Shown: positions 24,777 through 33,173, numbered from the stretch's first letter. The stretch: DNA of 64,000 nucleotides from Nocardioides zeae (GCF_010686755.1 NZ_JAAGXA010000012.1:46485-110484), one strand, 5' to 3'. Numbers and translations: made by a program. The notes: a model not told the origin generated them from the sequence alone.

Positions 24777-26306
24777 ATGTACCCGCCCACGGTCGCAGCC
24801 CGCACCCCGGACCTGCCCGCCTACGTGATGGCCGCGACCGGCGAGCAGCTCACCTTCGCCGAGCTCGACGCCGACTCCAACCGGCTCGCCCACCTGCTCC
24901 GCGGGCACGGGGTGGTCCCCGGCGACACGCTCGTCCTGCTCCTGCCCAACGGTCTCGCGTGGCCCGTCGCGGTCGCGGCCGGGATGCGCACCGGGCTGCG
25001 GGTCACGCCCGTCAACTGGCACCTGGGGACGCCCGAGCTCGCCGCGCTGCTCGTCGAGGCCGCTCCCCGGGCCGTCGTCACGACCGTCGCGCTGAGCGCG
25101 ACCCTCCACGCCGCGCTCGCCGACGTGCCCGCGGGACCCGCCGTCGTGCTGACGGTCGACGGGACGGCGCCCGACGGACGCTCCCAGGACCTCGGGGCCG
25201 CGCTGCGCGACCAGCCGACCCACCCGGTCGACGACGAGCTCCTGGGCGCGCGGGTCCTCTTCAGCGGCGGCACCACCGGTCGCCCCAAGGCCTTCCGCCA
25301 GCCGCTCCTCGGCGTCCACCCGCTCGACGCCCCGGCCCGCCACCCCGCGCTCGCCGAGCGGCTCGGCATCGGCCCCGGGATCCGCTTCCTCTCCCCCGCC
25401 CCCAGCTACCACGCCGCGCCGTTCACCTTCCAGCTGATGACGCTCGCCGCCGGCGGCACCGTCGTGTGCATGGAGGCCTTCGACCCGGAGCAGGCGCTGC
25501 ACGCGCTGGTCGACCACGAGGTCACCCACTCGCAGTGGGTCCCGACCATGCTGTCGCGGCTCCTCGCCGTACCCGGGCGGGAGGACCTGCCGCTGGCGCC
25601 CTCGCACCGCGTCGCCGTCACCTCGGGGGCCCCGTGCCCCGTGCGCCTCAAGGACGCCGTCAACGACTGGTGGGGCGACATCCTCCACGAGTACTACGGC
25701 GCGTCCGAGGGCTACGGCCACACCTACGTCTCGCCCGCGGAGTCGCGCGCCCGGCCGGGCACCGTCGGCCGGCCCCTCGGCGAGGCCCGGGTGGCCGTCG
25801 TCGACGACGCGGGCAGCCCCCTGCCGCCGGGCGAGATCGGTCGCGTGGCCTTCGCGCAGCCCGGCACCGGCGAGCTCCGCGGCATGGGCGACCTCGGGCG
25901 GCTCGACGCCGACGGCTTCCTGCACCTCACGGGGCGCAGCACGTTCATGATCATCTCGGGCGGCGTGAACATCTACCCCGAGGAGATCGAGGAGGCGCTG
26001 CTCGACGACGAGGAGGTGGCCGACGTCGCCGTCTTCGGCGTGCCCCACCCCGACCTCGGCGAGCAGGTCATGGCCGTCGTCGAGCTGGCGGACGGGCACG
26101 CGCCCGACGACGCGACCGCCGACCGCCTCGCCGCGCACTGCCGGGCGCACCTCGCCCGGTTCAAGACCCCGCGGGTGTTCGAGTTCGTGCCCCGGCTGCC
26201 CCGGCTGCCGACCGGCAAGCTCGACAAGACCGCGCTGCGGTCGACCTACGCGTCCCGCACCACCACGCCGACCCCGGACCCGATCCCGACGGAAGAGAGC
26301 CGATGA
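24777..26306 (+). CDS. acyl-CoA synthetase (AMP-forming)
   Basis: A 509-residue ANL-superfamily enzyme. P-loop-like motif LFSGGTTGRPKAF (A3), substrate region APSYHAAPF, A5 YYGASEGYG, A7 MGDLGRLDADGFLHLTGR, A8 SGGVNIYPEEIEEAL and the A10 Lys in PRLPTGKLDKTALR. It activates a carboxylic acid to its CoA thioester via an adenylate. Strong AGGAGGAG precedes the ATG. Divergent from the P450 operon and under the same operator, it would activate the acid produced by the aldehyde dehydrogenase. Confidence 0.95.
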   Translation: MYPPTVAARTPDLPAYVMAATGEQLTFAELDADSNRLAHLLRGHGVVPGDTLVLLLPNGLAWPVAVAAGMRTGLRVTPVNWHLGTPELAALLVEAAPRAVVTTVALSATLHAALADVPAGPAVVLTVDGTAPDGRSQDLGAALRDQPTHPVDDELLGARVLFSGGTTGRPKAFRQPLLGVHPLDAPARHPALAERLGIGPGIRFLSPAPSYHAAPFTFQLMTLAAGGTVVCMEAFDPEQALHALVDHEVTHSQWVPTMLSRLLAVPGREDLPLAPSHRVAVTSGAPCPVRLKDAVNDWWGDILHEYYGASEGYGHTYVSPAESRARPGTVGRPLGEARVAVVDDAGSPLPPGEIGRVAFAQPGTGELRGMGDLGRLDADGFLHLTGRSTFMIISGGVNIYPEEIEEALLDDEEVADVAVFGVPHPDLGEQVMAVVELADGHAPDDATADRLAAHCRAHLARFKTPRVFEFVPRLPRLPTGKLDKTALRSTYASRTTTPTPDPIPTEESR

Positions 26307-26929
26307 CCGAGCAGGCCACCCACGACCGATCCTTCGAGGTGCTCCACGCCGTGCGCGTCAAGGGCCTCACCACCGACGCGGTGCTCGCGGACTTCCTCGG
26401 CGTCGCCGAGGACGGGCTCGCGCCCCACACCGGTCCGCTCCTCGAGGCCGGGCTCCTGCTGCGGCGCGAGGGCCGGTTCGCCGGCCACACCCTGACGCCC
26501 GCCGGCAAGGAGGCCGCCGCGGAGCAGCTGGCCACCGACGCGGAGACGAGCGCCGCGGCGCCCGCGCTCACGGCCCTGTACGACGCGTTCCTGCCCGTCA
26601 ACGGGGACTTCAAGCGGCTCTGCGAACGGTGGCAGGTGCGCGACGGGCAGCCCAACGACCACACCGACGCCGCCCACGACCAGGCCGTCTTCGCCGACCT
26701 GCACACGCTCCACGACGGGTTCGCGCCCGTGCTCCGGGGCGAGGACCTGCCGGCGCGGATCCGTCGCTACGCCGACCGCCTCGACGGCGCCCTGGCGCGC
26801 ATCGACAGCGGTGAGACCGGTGCCTTCGCGCGGCCGATGAACAACAGCTACCACGACATCTGGATGGAGCTCCACGAGGACCTCATCGTCTCGGGCGGCC
26901 GGGTGCGCGACGCGCACGACGAGGGATGA
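26303..26929 (+). CDS. winged-helix-like protein of unknown function
   Basis: A 208-residue protein overlapping both neighbours by ATGA. Residues 7-70 look like a winged helix (FEVLHAVRVKGLTTDAVLADFLGV; GLLLRREGRFAGHTLTPAGKEAA), as in MarR-like proteins. The rest is helical with conserved-looking NGDFKRLCERWQVRDGQPNDHTD and SYHDIWMELHEDL. I do not recognise a named family. Because it is coupled to the regulon and has no own promoter, it may be a regulator or an accessory subunit of the split dikinase; the latter is only a guess from a remembered association of similar domains with PEP-synthase-like proteins. Confidence 0.78.
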   Translation: MTEQATHDRSFEVLHAVRVKGLTTDAVLADFLGVAEDGLAPHTGPLLEAGLLLRREGRFAGHTLTPAGKEAAAEQLATDAETSAAAPALTALYDAFLPVNGDFKRLCERWQVRDGQPNDHTDAAHDQAVFADLHTLHDGFAPVLRGEDLPARIRRYADRLDGALARIDSGETGAFARPMNNSYHDIWMELHEDLIVSGGRVRDAHDEG

Positions 26930-27639
26930 ACGCCCCGACCGGCCCCCTCGCGCCGCTCCGGGACGCGGGGGCGGTGAACCTGCGCGACCTCGGCGGGGTG
27001 CGGACCGGCGACGGCCGCCGGGTGCGCACCGGGCGGCTGCTGCGGTGCGACTACCCCGCGTTCGCCGAGGGACCGGCCGGCGCCGACGTCGTGGCCCGCT
27101 CCGGGCTGCGCACCGTCGTCGACCTCCGGCTCGAGGAGGAGATCGGGGTGGAGTGCCCGCCCTGGACGGCGCTGGGCATCGACCACCGCCAGGTCTCCCT
27201 GGTCTCGGGCCGCGGGGACTCCTGGCACGCCGGGTACGCGCGCTACCTCGTGCACCGGCCGCAGCACGTCGTCGAGGCGGTCCGGCTGCTCATGGAGCTG
27301 CCCGGACCGGCGCTCTTCCACTGCGCGGCCGGCAAGGACCGCACCGGCGTCGTCGCCGCCCTCCTGCTCAAGGCGCTGGACGTGCCCGACGAGGAGGTGA
27401 CGGCCGACTACGTGCGCACCGCCGAGGTGCTGCCGACGATCATGACGCGCCTGCTGGGGCACGAGTACTACCAGCGGATCCTGGCCCGGACGACGCTCGA
27501 GGACCAGACGCCGACGGCCCGGAACATCGGCGAGCTGCTCGCCCACCTCGCCGAGGCGGGGGGCGCCGAGCGCTGGCTCCTCGACCACGGCCTGCCCGAG
27601 GAGACGCTCGCCGCGTTCCGCGCAGCGATGCTGGAGTGA
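26926..27639 (+). CDS. tyrosine-phosphatase-like protein (Y_phosphatase3 family)
   Basis: A 237-residue cysteine phosphatase. N-terminal family motif NLRDLGGVRT and catalytic P-loop FHCAAGKDRTGVVAA (CxxGKDR) at about 130-143. These enzymes include lipid and tyrosine phosphatases of the MptpB type. It ends the acyl-CoA synthetase operon and is followed by a hairpin. In this context it may release phosphate from a phosphorylated pathway intermediate rather than from protein. Confidence 0.9.
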   Translation: MNAPTGPLAPLRDAGAVNLRDLGGVRTGDGRRVRTGRLLRCDYPAFAEGPAGADVVARSGLRTVVDLRLEEEIGVECPPWTALGIDHRQVSLVSGRGDSWHAGYARYLVHRPQHVVEAVRLLMELPGPALFHCAAGKDRTGVVAALLLKALDVPDEEVTADYVRTAEVLPTIMTRLLGHEYYQRILARTTLEDQTPTARNIGELLAHLAEAGGAERWLLDHGLPEETLAAFRAAMLE

Positions 27640-27662
27640 GGCTGCTGGAGTGAGACCCGGCC

Positions 27663-27688
27663 CCGGGACCGTTCGGCGACGGTCCCGG
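27663..27688. terminator. terminator after phosphatase gene
   Basis: Perfect 10-bp arms CCGGGACCGT and ACGGTCCCGG with a 6-base loop, between the convergent phosphatase (+) and kinase-like (-) genes. Confidence 0.75.
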
Positions 27689-27719
27689 AGCCGGGGATCG
27701 GGGGGCCCGCTCGGACCCG

Positions 27720-28838
27720 TCAGGCCGGGGCGAGCACGCCGGACACGTTGCGCATGGCCTCGATGCTGTGCCAGTCGCGCGCGGCGGCGCAGTTGCGCTC
27801 CAGCAGCGCCAGGATGAGGCGGTTGACGACCTCGTTGTCGGGGAGCACCGCGACCGCGGCGAGCGTGATGAAGAGGCCGCTCAGCAGCTGCAGCTGGTAG
27901 TCCGCCGTCGCCTCCTCCAGGTCGTAGGACCCGCCCCGCTCGGCGAACACGTCGACGTAGTGGCGCAGCAGACGGTGCTCGTCGGCCCGACGCTGGGCCA
28001 CGTCGACGCTGCCGGAGAGGAAGTAGCCGACGTCGTACATGGGGTTGCGCAGGCCCGTGACCTGCCAGTCGATGAGCACCGCGCCGGGCCTGCCGTCGGG
28101 CAGCGTCTCGAAGAGCACGTTGTCGACGCGCGGGTCGCCGTGGGTCAGCGTGAGCCGCGACTGGCTCTTGAGGTGCCAGGGGCGTACGACGCCGGGCGCC
28201 GCCGCCACGATCGCGAGGTCCTCGGCGGGGAGGCTGTCGGCGAAGCGCGCGAGGGAGAGCTCGGCGCCGCGGGTGGTGGCGTCCGACCAGTAGTCGCAGA
28301 CCGCGGGCAGCCGGATCAGCCAGTCGGGGGCGGTCGCGTCGTCGAGCGGGAACGCCGAGTGCAGCCGCGCGAACTGGGTGACGACGGCCTCCGCCTCGAC
28401 CGAGGAGCAACCCGCCACCTGGTTGCCGGGCACGGCGGCCGTGGTCAGGTCCTCCATGACGAGGTTGATGGTCGTCTCGTCGCCCCCCACGAAGTAGGTC
28501 CGCGGGATCCGGCAGGCGCCGCTGGCGCCGACGGCACGGTAGCCACCGATCTCCCGGTGGTACGCGCCACTGCCCAGCGCGTGGGCGTGCGCACCGGGGG
28601 CGCTCGGGCGGAACTTCACGACGAGGGCGTCGGGTCCGCCGTCGGCGTGGCCCGCGGCGTACGAGATCGCGACCCGGACCGTGTCGCTGACGTTGCCGGC
28701 GCCGACGGGCTCGTGGGTGATCGCGGCGACCTGCGCGTCGGGGTGCCCGCCCGCGCGCAGGACGGTCTCGACCCAGGCGGCGTCGAGGTCGGCGACGGAG
28801 TCGAGGACCGGCGGGACCTCGGTGGGGTGCGTGCTCAT
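27720..28838 (-). CDS. phosphotransferase (APH/ecdysteroid-kinase-like)
   Basis: A 372-residue kinase-fold protein. Lys region DALVVKFRPS, catalytic loop LTHGDPRVDNVLF and metal-binding LIDWQVTGLRNPMYDVGYFLSGS are the pattern of aminoglycoside-phosphotransferase and ecdysteroid-kinase-like proteins, which phosphorylate small-molecule hydroxyls. ATG at 28838 is preferred (ATGA overlap with the SnoaL-like gene; AGGAG 7 bases upstream). It is the last gene of the LLM operon and, through it, part of the operator-defined regulon. Substrate unknown. Confidence 0.9.
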   Translation of the reverse strand: MSTHPTEVPPVLDSVADLDAAWVETVLRAGGHPDAQVAAITHEPVGAGNVSDTVRVAISYAAGHADGGPDALVVKFRPSAPGAHAHALGSGAYHREIGGYRAVGASGACRIPRTYFVGGDETTINLVMEDLTTAAVPGNQVAGCSSVEAEAVVTQFARLHSAFPLDDATAPDWLIRLPAVCDYWSDATTRGAELSLARFADSLPAEDLAIVAAAPGVVRPWHLKSQSRLTLTHGDPRVDNVLFETLPDGRPGAVLIDWQVTGLRNPMYDVGYFLSGSVDVAQRRADEHRLLRHYVDVFAERGGSYDLEEATADYQLQLLSGLFITLAAVAVLPDNEVVNRLILALLERNCAAARDWHSIEAMRNVSGVLAPA

Positions 28839-29197
28839 GACCATGCTCCTTCGGCGTAGGGGGCGTTCCAGACGTCGGTGACCCGACCGTCGCGGACGCG
28901 GAAGATCTCGATGCCGCAGAGGCGGTCACCGGTGGTGCGTCGGGTCGCCTCCCAGGTGAGGGAGGCGATCTCGTCGTCCCCCACGAGATGGACGATCGTG
29001 AACTGCGGGTCGTGCGTCGCCAGGTCGCGCGTGATGCGGTCGACCTGCTCGTCGTGGCTCATCGCGGTGCGGCGCGCGGGAGCGCCCGGGTCGTGGCGGA
29101 CGACGGGGTCGGCGCAGATCTCGCGCACGAGGTCGACCCGGCCGGCGTTGTAGATCTCCAGCACGTAGCGCTCGACGGCGCGGACCGCGGCGCTCAC
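28835..29197 (-). CDS. SnoaL-like / NTF2-fold protein
   Basis: A 120-residue single-domain alpha+beta barrel protein (VERYVLEIYNAGRVDLVREICADPVVRHDPG; GIEIFRVRDGRVTDVWNAPY). The family includes cyclases, isomerases and hydratases as well as non-catalytic proteins. Overlaps on both sides (with the LLM and kinase-like genes) place it in the regulon. Possible isomerase or lyase step; not certain. Confidence 0.85.
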   Translation of the reverse strand: MSAAVRAVERYVLEIYNAGRVDLVREICADPVVRHDPGAPARRTAMSHDEQVDRITRDLATHDPQFTIVHLVGDDEIASLTWEATRRTTGDRLCGIEIFRVRDGRVTDVWNAPYAEGAWS

Positions 29198-30267
29198 GCC
29201 GGGACCCGGTCGGCGGCGCGGTAGGCCTCCACGACGGAGACCAGCTCACTCGGCGTCGCGCCGTGCATGATGACGCCGTCGACGCCCAGGTCGAACTGCG
29301 CGGCCACCCGGTCGGCACACCGCTCCGGGCTGCCCGTCGCGGCACAGTCGAGCCACTCCTCCGGCAGCACGGCCCGCAGCCGGTCGAGCTGCTCCGGGGT
29401 CGCGACCGCGTCGGCCCACCCCTCGAGCTCGCCCACCACGTCGCTGCGGCGGAACTCCTCGAGCAGCGCCGGGTCCCACCGGTTCGTGGAGACGAGGAGG
29501 TCGCCGTAGACCTGCAGGTACGTCGCCAGCCGGCCCACCGTCTTCTTCACGAAGGTCTCCTCGTCGATCTCGTCGGTCACCGTCGCGTAGCAGGACCAGA
29601 CCTTCACGGCCGCCGGGTCGCGACCCGCCTGCTCCGCGGCGTCCCGCACCTCCTGCACCACCCGCGCCGTCGTCTCGTCCGAGAAGAAGGTGTGGAGCAC
29701 GACCAGGTCGAACGCCCGGCCCGCGAGGGCGAGCGTCGCGGGACCGAAGGCGGTCGTGCCGAGCCGGATGTCCTCGTCGAACGTCGGGTCGAGCTTGAGC
29801 GCCGGGAACTGCCCGAGCGGACCGTCGTAGTCGCGCACCGTCTCGCCGCGCCACAGGCGGCGCATCAGGTGGGCGAACTCCTCCATCTGCACCGTCGTCG
29901 TCTGCTTCAGGCCGAGGGCGGCGATCTGCGGCCGGAGGCCCCGCCCGATCCCGAGCACGAAGCGCCCACCCGTCAGGCGGTGCATCGTCGAGGCGAAGGC
30001 CGCCGTGATGGCGGGGTGCCGGGTGTTGATGTTGGTGGCCGCGGTCGTGATGTCGATGCGCTCGCTCACCGCCCCGGCGGCGCCCGACAGGCTGCACGCC
30101 TCCTTGACGTTGAGGCGCTCGGAGAGGAAGGCGTTGCCCAGGCCGAGCTCCTCGGCGAGACGGATCTCCGCGATCAGGTCGCGCGGCGACTCGACGTGGC
30201 CACCCAGCGCGTAGAAGCCGAGGCGATCGACGCCGGGGCGTCCGGTGGGGGGAGGTCCTGGTCGCAT
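29194..30267 (-). CDS. LLM-class (probably F420-dependent) oxidoreductase
   Basis: A 357-residue luciferase-like TIM-barrel protein: EIRLAEELGLGNAFLSERLNVKEACS, NINTRHPAITAAFASTMHRLTGGRFVLGIGRG and LGTTAFGPATLALAGRAFD. Residue pattern resembles F420-using actinobacterial members. ATG at 30267 follows AGGAG by 5 bases. It heads the LLM-SnoaL-kinase operon behind operator copy B. It may oxidise an alcohol or reduce an enone in the pathway. Confidence 0.9.
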   Translation of the reverse strand: MRPGPPPTGRPGVDRLGFYALGGHVESPRDLIAEIRLAEELGLGNAFLSERLNVKEACSLSGAAGAVSERIDITTAATNINTRHPAITAAFASTMHRLTGGRFVLGIGRGLRPQIAALGLKQTTTVQMEEFAHLMRRLWRGETVRDYDGPLGQFPALKLDPTFDEDIRLGTTAFGPATLALAGRAFDLVVLHTFFSDETTARVVQEVRDAAEQAGRDPAAVKVWSCYATVTDEIDEETFVKKTVGRLATYLQVYGDLLVSTNRWDPALLEEFRRSDVVGELEGWADAVATPEQLDRLRAVLPEEWLDCAATGSPERCADRVAAQFDLGVDGVIMHGATPSELVSVVEAYRAADRVPA

Positions 30268-30281
30268 GCGCACTCCTTGAT

Positions 30282-30299
30282 AGCGACTGCCGTGTCACA
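30282..30299 (-). promoter_or_regulatory. cluster operator, copy B (LLM operon)
   Basis: On the minus strand TGTGAC-ACGGCA-GTCGCT, one base downstream of a CATGAT -10 hexamer (30306-30301), the same hexamer as in the promoter of the PEP-utilising gene. Both promoters also share CCTATTGAC upstream. Confidence 0.7.
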
Positions 30300-30408
30300 A
30301 ATCATGTGATGGGCGTCACCGTAGTGCGCCGCGATGCAGCGGTCAATAGGCGCTCTGGACCGGCACGGCGTCGTGCGATTTGTGATCGGCGAGCCGCGAA
30401 GGGTGGCT

Positions 30409-30485
30409 CGAGGAAAACGCGGACCGGGGGTCGCGCAGGGTCCGCGTTTTCCTCGCTCAGCCCGGCCCCGGTCCGCGTTTTCCTT
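30409..30485. repeat. GTCCGCGTTTTCCT hairpin repeat
   Basis: Perfect 17-bp inverted repeat: CGAGGAAAACGCGGACC (30409-30425) and its complement (30439-30455), loop 13 bases. A third copy of GTCCGCGTTTTCCT lies in direct orientation at 30471-30484. It belongs to the same keyword family as 14732-14950. It lies 67-113 bases past the stop of the HisC-like gene and may terminate it. Confidence 0.9.
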
Positions 30486-30514
30486 CCCCGGGCGTTCCCC
30501 GGGCGTTCCCCGGG
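30486..30514. repeat. 11-bp tandem repeat
   Basis: CCCCGGGCGTT twice (30486-30496, 30497-30507) followed by CCCCGGG, directly after the third keyword copy and 7 bases past the end of the HisC-like gene. Confidence 0.85.
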
Positions 30515-30521
30515 TCGAGCC

Positions 30522-31616
30522 TCAGCCGCGGAACGCCGCAGCCACGGCGAGCACGCGCTCGCAGGCCTCGGCCTCGCCCACGCTGATGCGCACGCCGTCG
30601 CCGGGGAACGGGCGCACGACGATGCCGGCCTCGTCGGCCGCGGCGGCGAACGCGAGGGTCGCGGCGGGCTCACCCGGGAACGGCAGCCAGACGAAGTTGC
30701 CCTGCGCGTCGGGCACGGGCCAACCCTGGGCTCGCAGCCCGGCGAGGAGGTGGCCGCGGCGCGCGACGAGCTCGTCCACCCGCGCGACCATCGCCTCCTG
30801 CTCGGCGAGCGACGCGATCGCGGCGGCCTGGGCGACCGCGGAGACGCCGAACGGCAGGGACACGACGCGCAGGGTCGCGGCCACCTCGGGGTGCGCGACC
30901 GCGTAGCCGACCCGCAGCCCGGCGAGCCCGTAGGCCTTCGAGAACGTGCGGGTCAGCACCACGTTGGCGTGGGCGCGCATCGTGGCGACGCCGTCGATCG
31001 GGTCGTCGGAGCGGACGAACTCGACGTACGCCTCGTCCACCACCACGAGCACCCGCGTCGGCACGCGGGCGAGGAACGCGTCGAGCTCCGCCTGCGTCAC
31101 GGCCGGGCCGGTGGGGTTGTTGGGCGTGCAGACGACGACGACCCGCGTGCGCTCGCCGATCGCGTCCGCCATGGCGCCGAGGTCGTGGCGGCCGTCGGCC
31201 AGGAGGGGTACGGCGCGGCCGACGGCCCCCGAGGTCGCGAGCGCGATCGGGTACGCCTCGAAGGAGCGCCAGGCGTGCACGACCTCGTCGCCGGGGTCGC
31301 AGTAGGCGCCGACGAGCTGGTAGAGCAGGCCCACGGAGCCCGTCGCCACCGCCAGGTGGTCGGTCGGCACGTCGAGGTGGGCGCCGAGCGCGGCATACAG
31401 GTCCGTGCTCCCCATGTCGGGGTAGCGGTTCAGGTGCGCGACCGCCGCGGTCGCCGCCTCGAGCACGCCGGGCAGCGGGGGGAACGGGTTCTCGTTGCTG
31501 GACAGCTTGTAGGACGTGAGGCCAGGGCGGGCGGTGGGCGGCTTGCCGGGAACGTACGCCGGGATCGCCAGCACGTTGCTCCGCGGGGTGGGCAGGTCTG
31601 CCGGGGTGTCGGACAT
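30522..31616 (-). CDS. histidinol-phosphate/aromatic aminotransferase (HisC-like)
   Basis: A 364-residue class I/II PLP aminotransferase. Motifs: LSSNENPFPPLPGV, VATGSVGLLYQLV, VVVVCTPNNPTGPAV, VVVDEAYVEFV, PLP-Lys in RTFSKAYGLAGLRVGYA, and QGNFVWLP. This fits the HisC2/Pat group; as no other histidine genes are near, it may act on aromatic amino acids instead. ATG at 31616 is chosen, although no good ribosome site is seen; a GTG at 31625 is possible. Last gene in a DDAH-VanZ-HisC minus-strand run. Confidence 0.92.
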   Translation of the reverse strand: MSDTPADLPTPRSNVLAIPAYVPGKPPTARPGLTSYKLSSNENPFPPLPGVLEAATAAVAHLNRYPDMGSTDLYAALGAHLDVPTDHLAVATGSVGLLYQLVGAYCDPGDEVVHAWRSFEAYPIALATSGAVGRAVPLLADGRHDLGAMADAIGERTRVVVVCTPNNPTGPAVTQAELDAFLARVPTRVLVVVDEAYVEFVRSDDPIDGVATMRAHANVVLTRTFSKAYGLAGLRVGYAVAHPEVAATLRVVSLPFGVSAVAQAAAIASLAEQEAMVARVDELVARRGHLLAGLRAQGWPVPDAQGNFVWLPFPGEPAATLAFAAAADEAGIVVRPFPGDGVRISVGEAEACERVLAVAAAFRG

Positions 31617-31626
31617 GGGGCGCACG

Positions 31627-32187
31627 TTAGGGCTCGCGGGAGGCCGCCCGCCAGGGGCGCAGCAGCAGCGCCGCCACGAGCCCGAGCCCGGCGCCGATCA
31701 CCGCGCCCGTCGTGTTGTCGACGACGTCGGTGATGTCGCAGGCGCGGTCGAGCCGCGCCAGCTCGAGCTGGGTGAGCTCGATCGCGCCGGAGTACGCCGC
31801 GAGCCCGAGCACGAGGAGCGGCACGAGCACCCAGCCGGCCCGCCACCGGCAGGCCGCGACGGTGCCGAGCAGCCCGGCCGGCACGAAGAGCGCCGTGTTG
31901 AGGAGGCGTTGGCCGCCGTCGAAGATCCAGAACCCGTCGGGCGCCGGACCCCCGTAGTCCATCGAGCAGAACTCCGCCCGCGTCTCCGCGGCCACCCAGC
32001 CCGGCGCGCCCGTGGCCGGCACCAGCGTGACGAGGGCGATGACGACCACCGACCACACGCACCCCGCGGCGGCGACGGCGAAGACCGGGCCGGTGCGACG
32101 CGCGAGCACGAGCGCCGCCCCCGCCAGCACCAGGCCGGAGAGGAGGGCACCGAGCACCATCACCCCGGGTCCGCCGAACGTCACCAT
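31627..32187 (-). CDS. VanZ-like membrane protein
   Basis: A 186-residue membrane protein with about five hydrophobic segments and the VanZ-family signature AIELTQLELARLDRACDITDVVDNTTGAVIG split over a loop and final helix. VanZ gives low-level teicoplanin resistance in enterococci; most family members have unknown roles. Ten bases separate it from the HisC-like gene downstream. Confidence 0.9.
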   Translation of the reverse strand: MVTFGGPGVMVLGALLSGLVLAGAALVLARRTGPVFAVAAAGCVWSVVVIALVTLVPATGAPGWVAAETRAEFCSMDYGGPAPDGFWIFDGGQRLLNTALFVPAGLLGTVAACRWRAGWVLVPLLVLGLAAYSGAIELTQLELARLDRACDITDVVDNTTGAVIGAGLGLVAALLLRPWRAASREP

Positions 32188-32208
32188 GGCGCCCGACGGT
32201 AGCGGGCC

Positions 32209-33159
32209 TCAGGGCAGGACGACCTCCCCGCCGGGCACCACGTCGAGGTCGCGGCCCACGACCAGGTCGGTGGGGTTGGTCAGGCAGCGCACGGAGCCGC
32301 CGCCCTTGTGCAGCTCGGACAGGTCGAGGAGCACGACCCGGAACCCCCACGACTCCAGCTGGTCGCGCACCCGCGGCGGGCAGGCGGGCATGAGCACGGT
32401 GCGGCCGACCACGACGGCGTTGGCGCAGAAGGTCAGCGCCTCCTCCTCCGTGAGCACGAGCGGCTCCGGCACGAGGTCGAGCAGCGCCGCCGCGGAGGCG
32501 TCGTCGAACGCGGCCGGGCACACCATCGCCCGCCGGTCGTCGAGGGGGCAGAAGGCGAGGTCGAGGTGGTACATCGCCGGGTGGACGATCCGCAGCCCCC
32601 GCACCCGTACGTCGAGGGCCGCGGCCACCGGTGCCAGGGCGGCCTCCTCGGTGCGCGGCCCGAAGCCGGCCACGAGGTCGCCGCGCCACGCGAAGAGGTC
32701 GCCCGCCTCGAGGTGGGGGCCGACCCCGTCGCGCCCGACGCCCAGCAGGACCCGCCCGCGGCTCGTCGCCCAGGAGGCGGCGCTCGTCGTCTCGGACCGA
32801 CGCTCGGCGTACCGCATGTGGGACGCGAGGAACGCCTCCCGGCCGTCGGCCAGCGTCAGCGCGATGCCGAGGTTCATCGCGTAGACCATGTCGGGGCTGT
32901 CGGGCCGCTGGCGCAGCACGTCGACGCGCGCGCCGGCGTCGCGGAGCGCGGCGAGCATCGCGTGCCACTGCTCGCGGGTGCGCTCCGGCTCGGGCTGGTC
33001 GGCGGGGTCCATGAACGGGTTGATGACGTAGTCGACGCGGAAGTGGTCCGGGCTGACCACGGCGTAGGACCGGCCCCAGGCGAGCTCGCCCTCCAGCACG
33101 CCCGCCGTGTCCCGCACCTGCTCGATCGCCCGCTGCGGCGGCTCCTGCACCAGGGTCAT
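32209..33159 (-). CDS. DDAH/amidinotransferase-family hydrolase
   Basis: A 316-residue protein of the guanidino-modifying superfamily. Acidic/His catalytic region MYHLDLAFCPLDD and C-terminal nucleophile Cys in GGGSVRCLTNPTDLV are visible, as is NPFMDPADQP at the N-terminus. It may hydrolyse dimethylarginine or a related guanidino compound, or act on ornithine/citrulline-type substrates. ATG at 33159 is chosen because GAGGAGGG lies 6 bases upstream. It diverges from an FCD-GntR gene across a perfect palindrome, so it is probably controlled by it. Confidence 0.9.
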   Translation of the reverse strand: MTLVQEPPQRAIEQVRDTAGVLEGELAWGRSYAVVSPDHFRVDYVINPFMDPADQPEPERTREQWHAMLAALRDAGARVDVLRQRPDSPDMVYAMNLGIALTLADGREAFLASHMRYAERRSETTSAASWATSRGRVLLGVGRDGVGPHLEAGDLFAWRGDLVAGFGPRTEEAALAPVAAALDVRVRGLRIVHPAMYHLDLAFCPLDDRRAMVCPAAFDDASAAALLDLVPEPLVLTEEEALTFCANAVVVGRTVLMPACPPRVRDQLESWGFRVVLLDLSELHKGGGSVRCLTNPTDLVVGRDLDVVPGGEVVLP

Positions 33160-33173
33160 GACCCACCCTCCTC

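Noticed and set aside
30268..30521. TCACA-N5/6-TGTGA inverted repeats before the LLM and PEP-utilising genes as CRP-like sites
   Set aside because: The half-sites are in the reverse order of CRP sites and partly coincide with the -10 and the better shared motif GTGAC-N6-GTCGC, which also occurs at the other two promoters.
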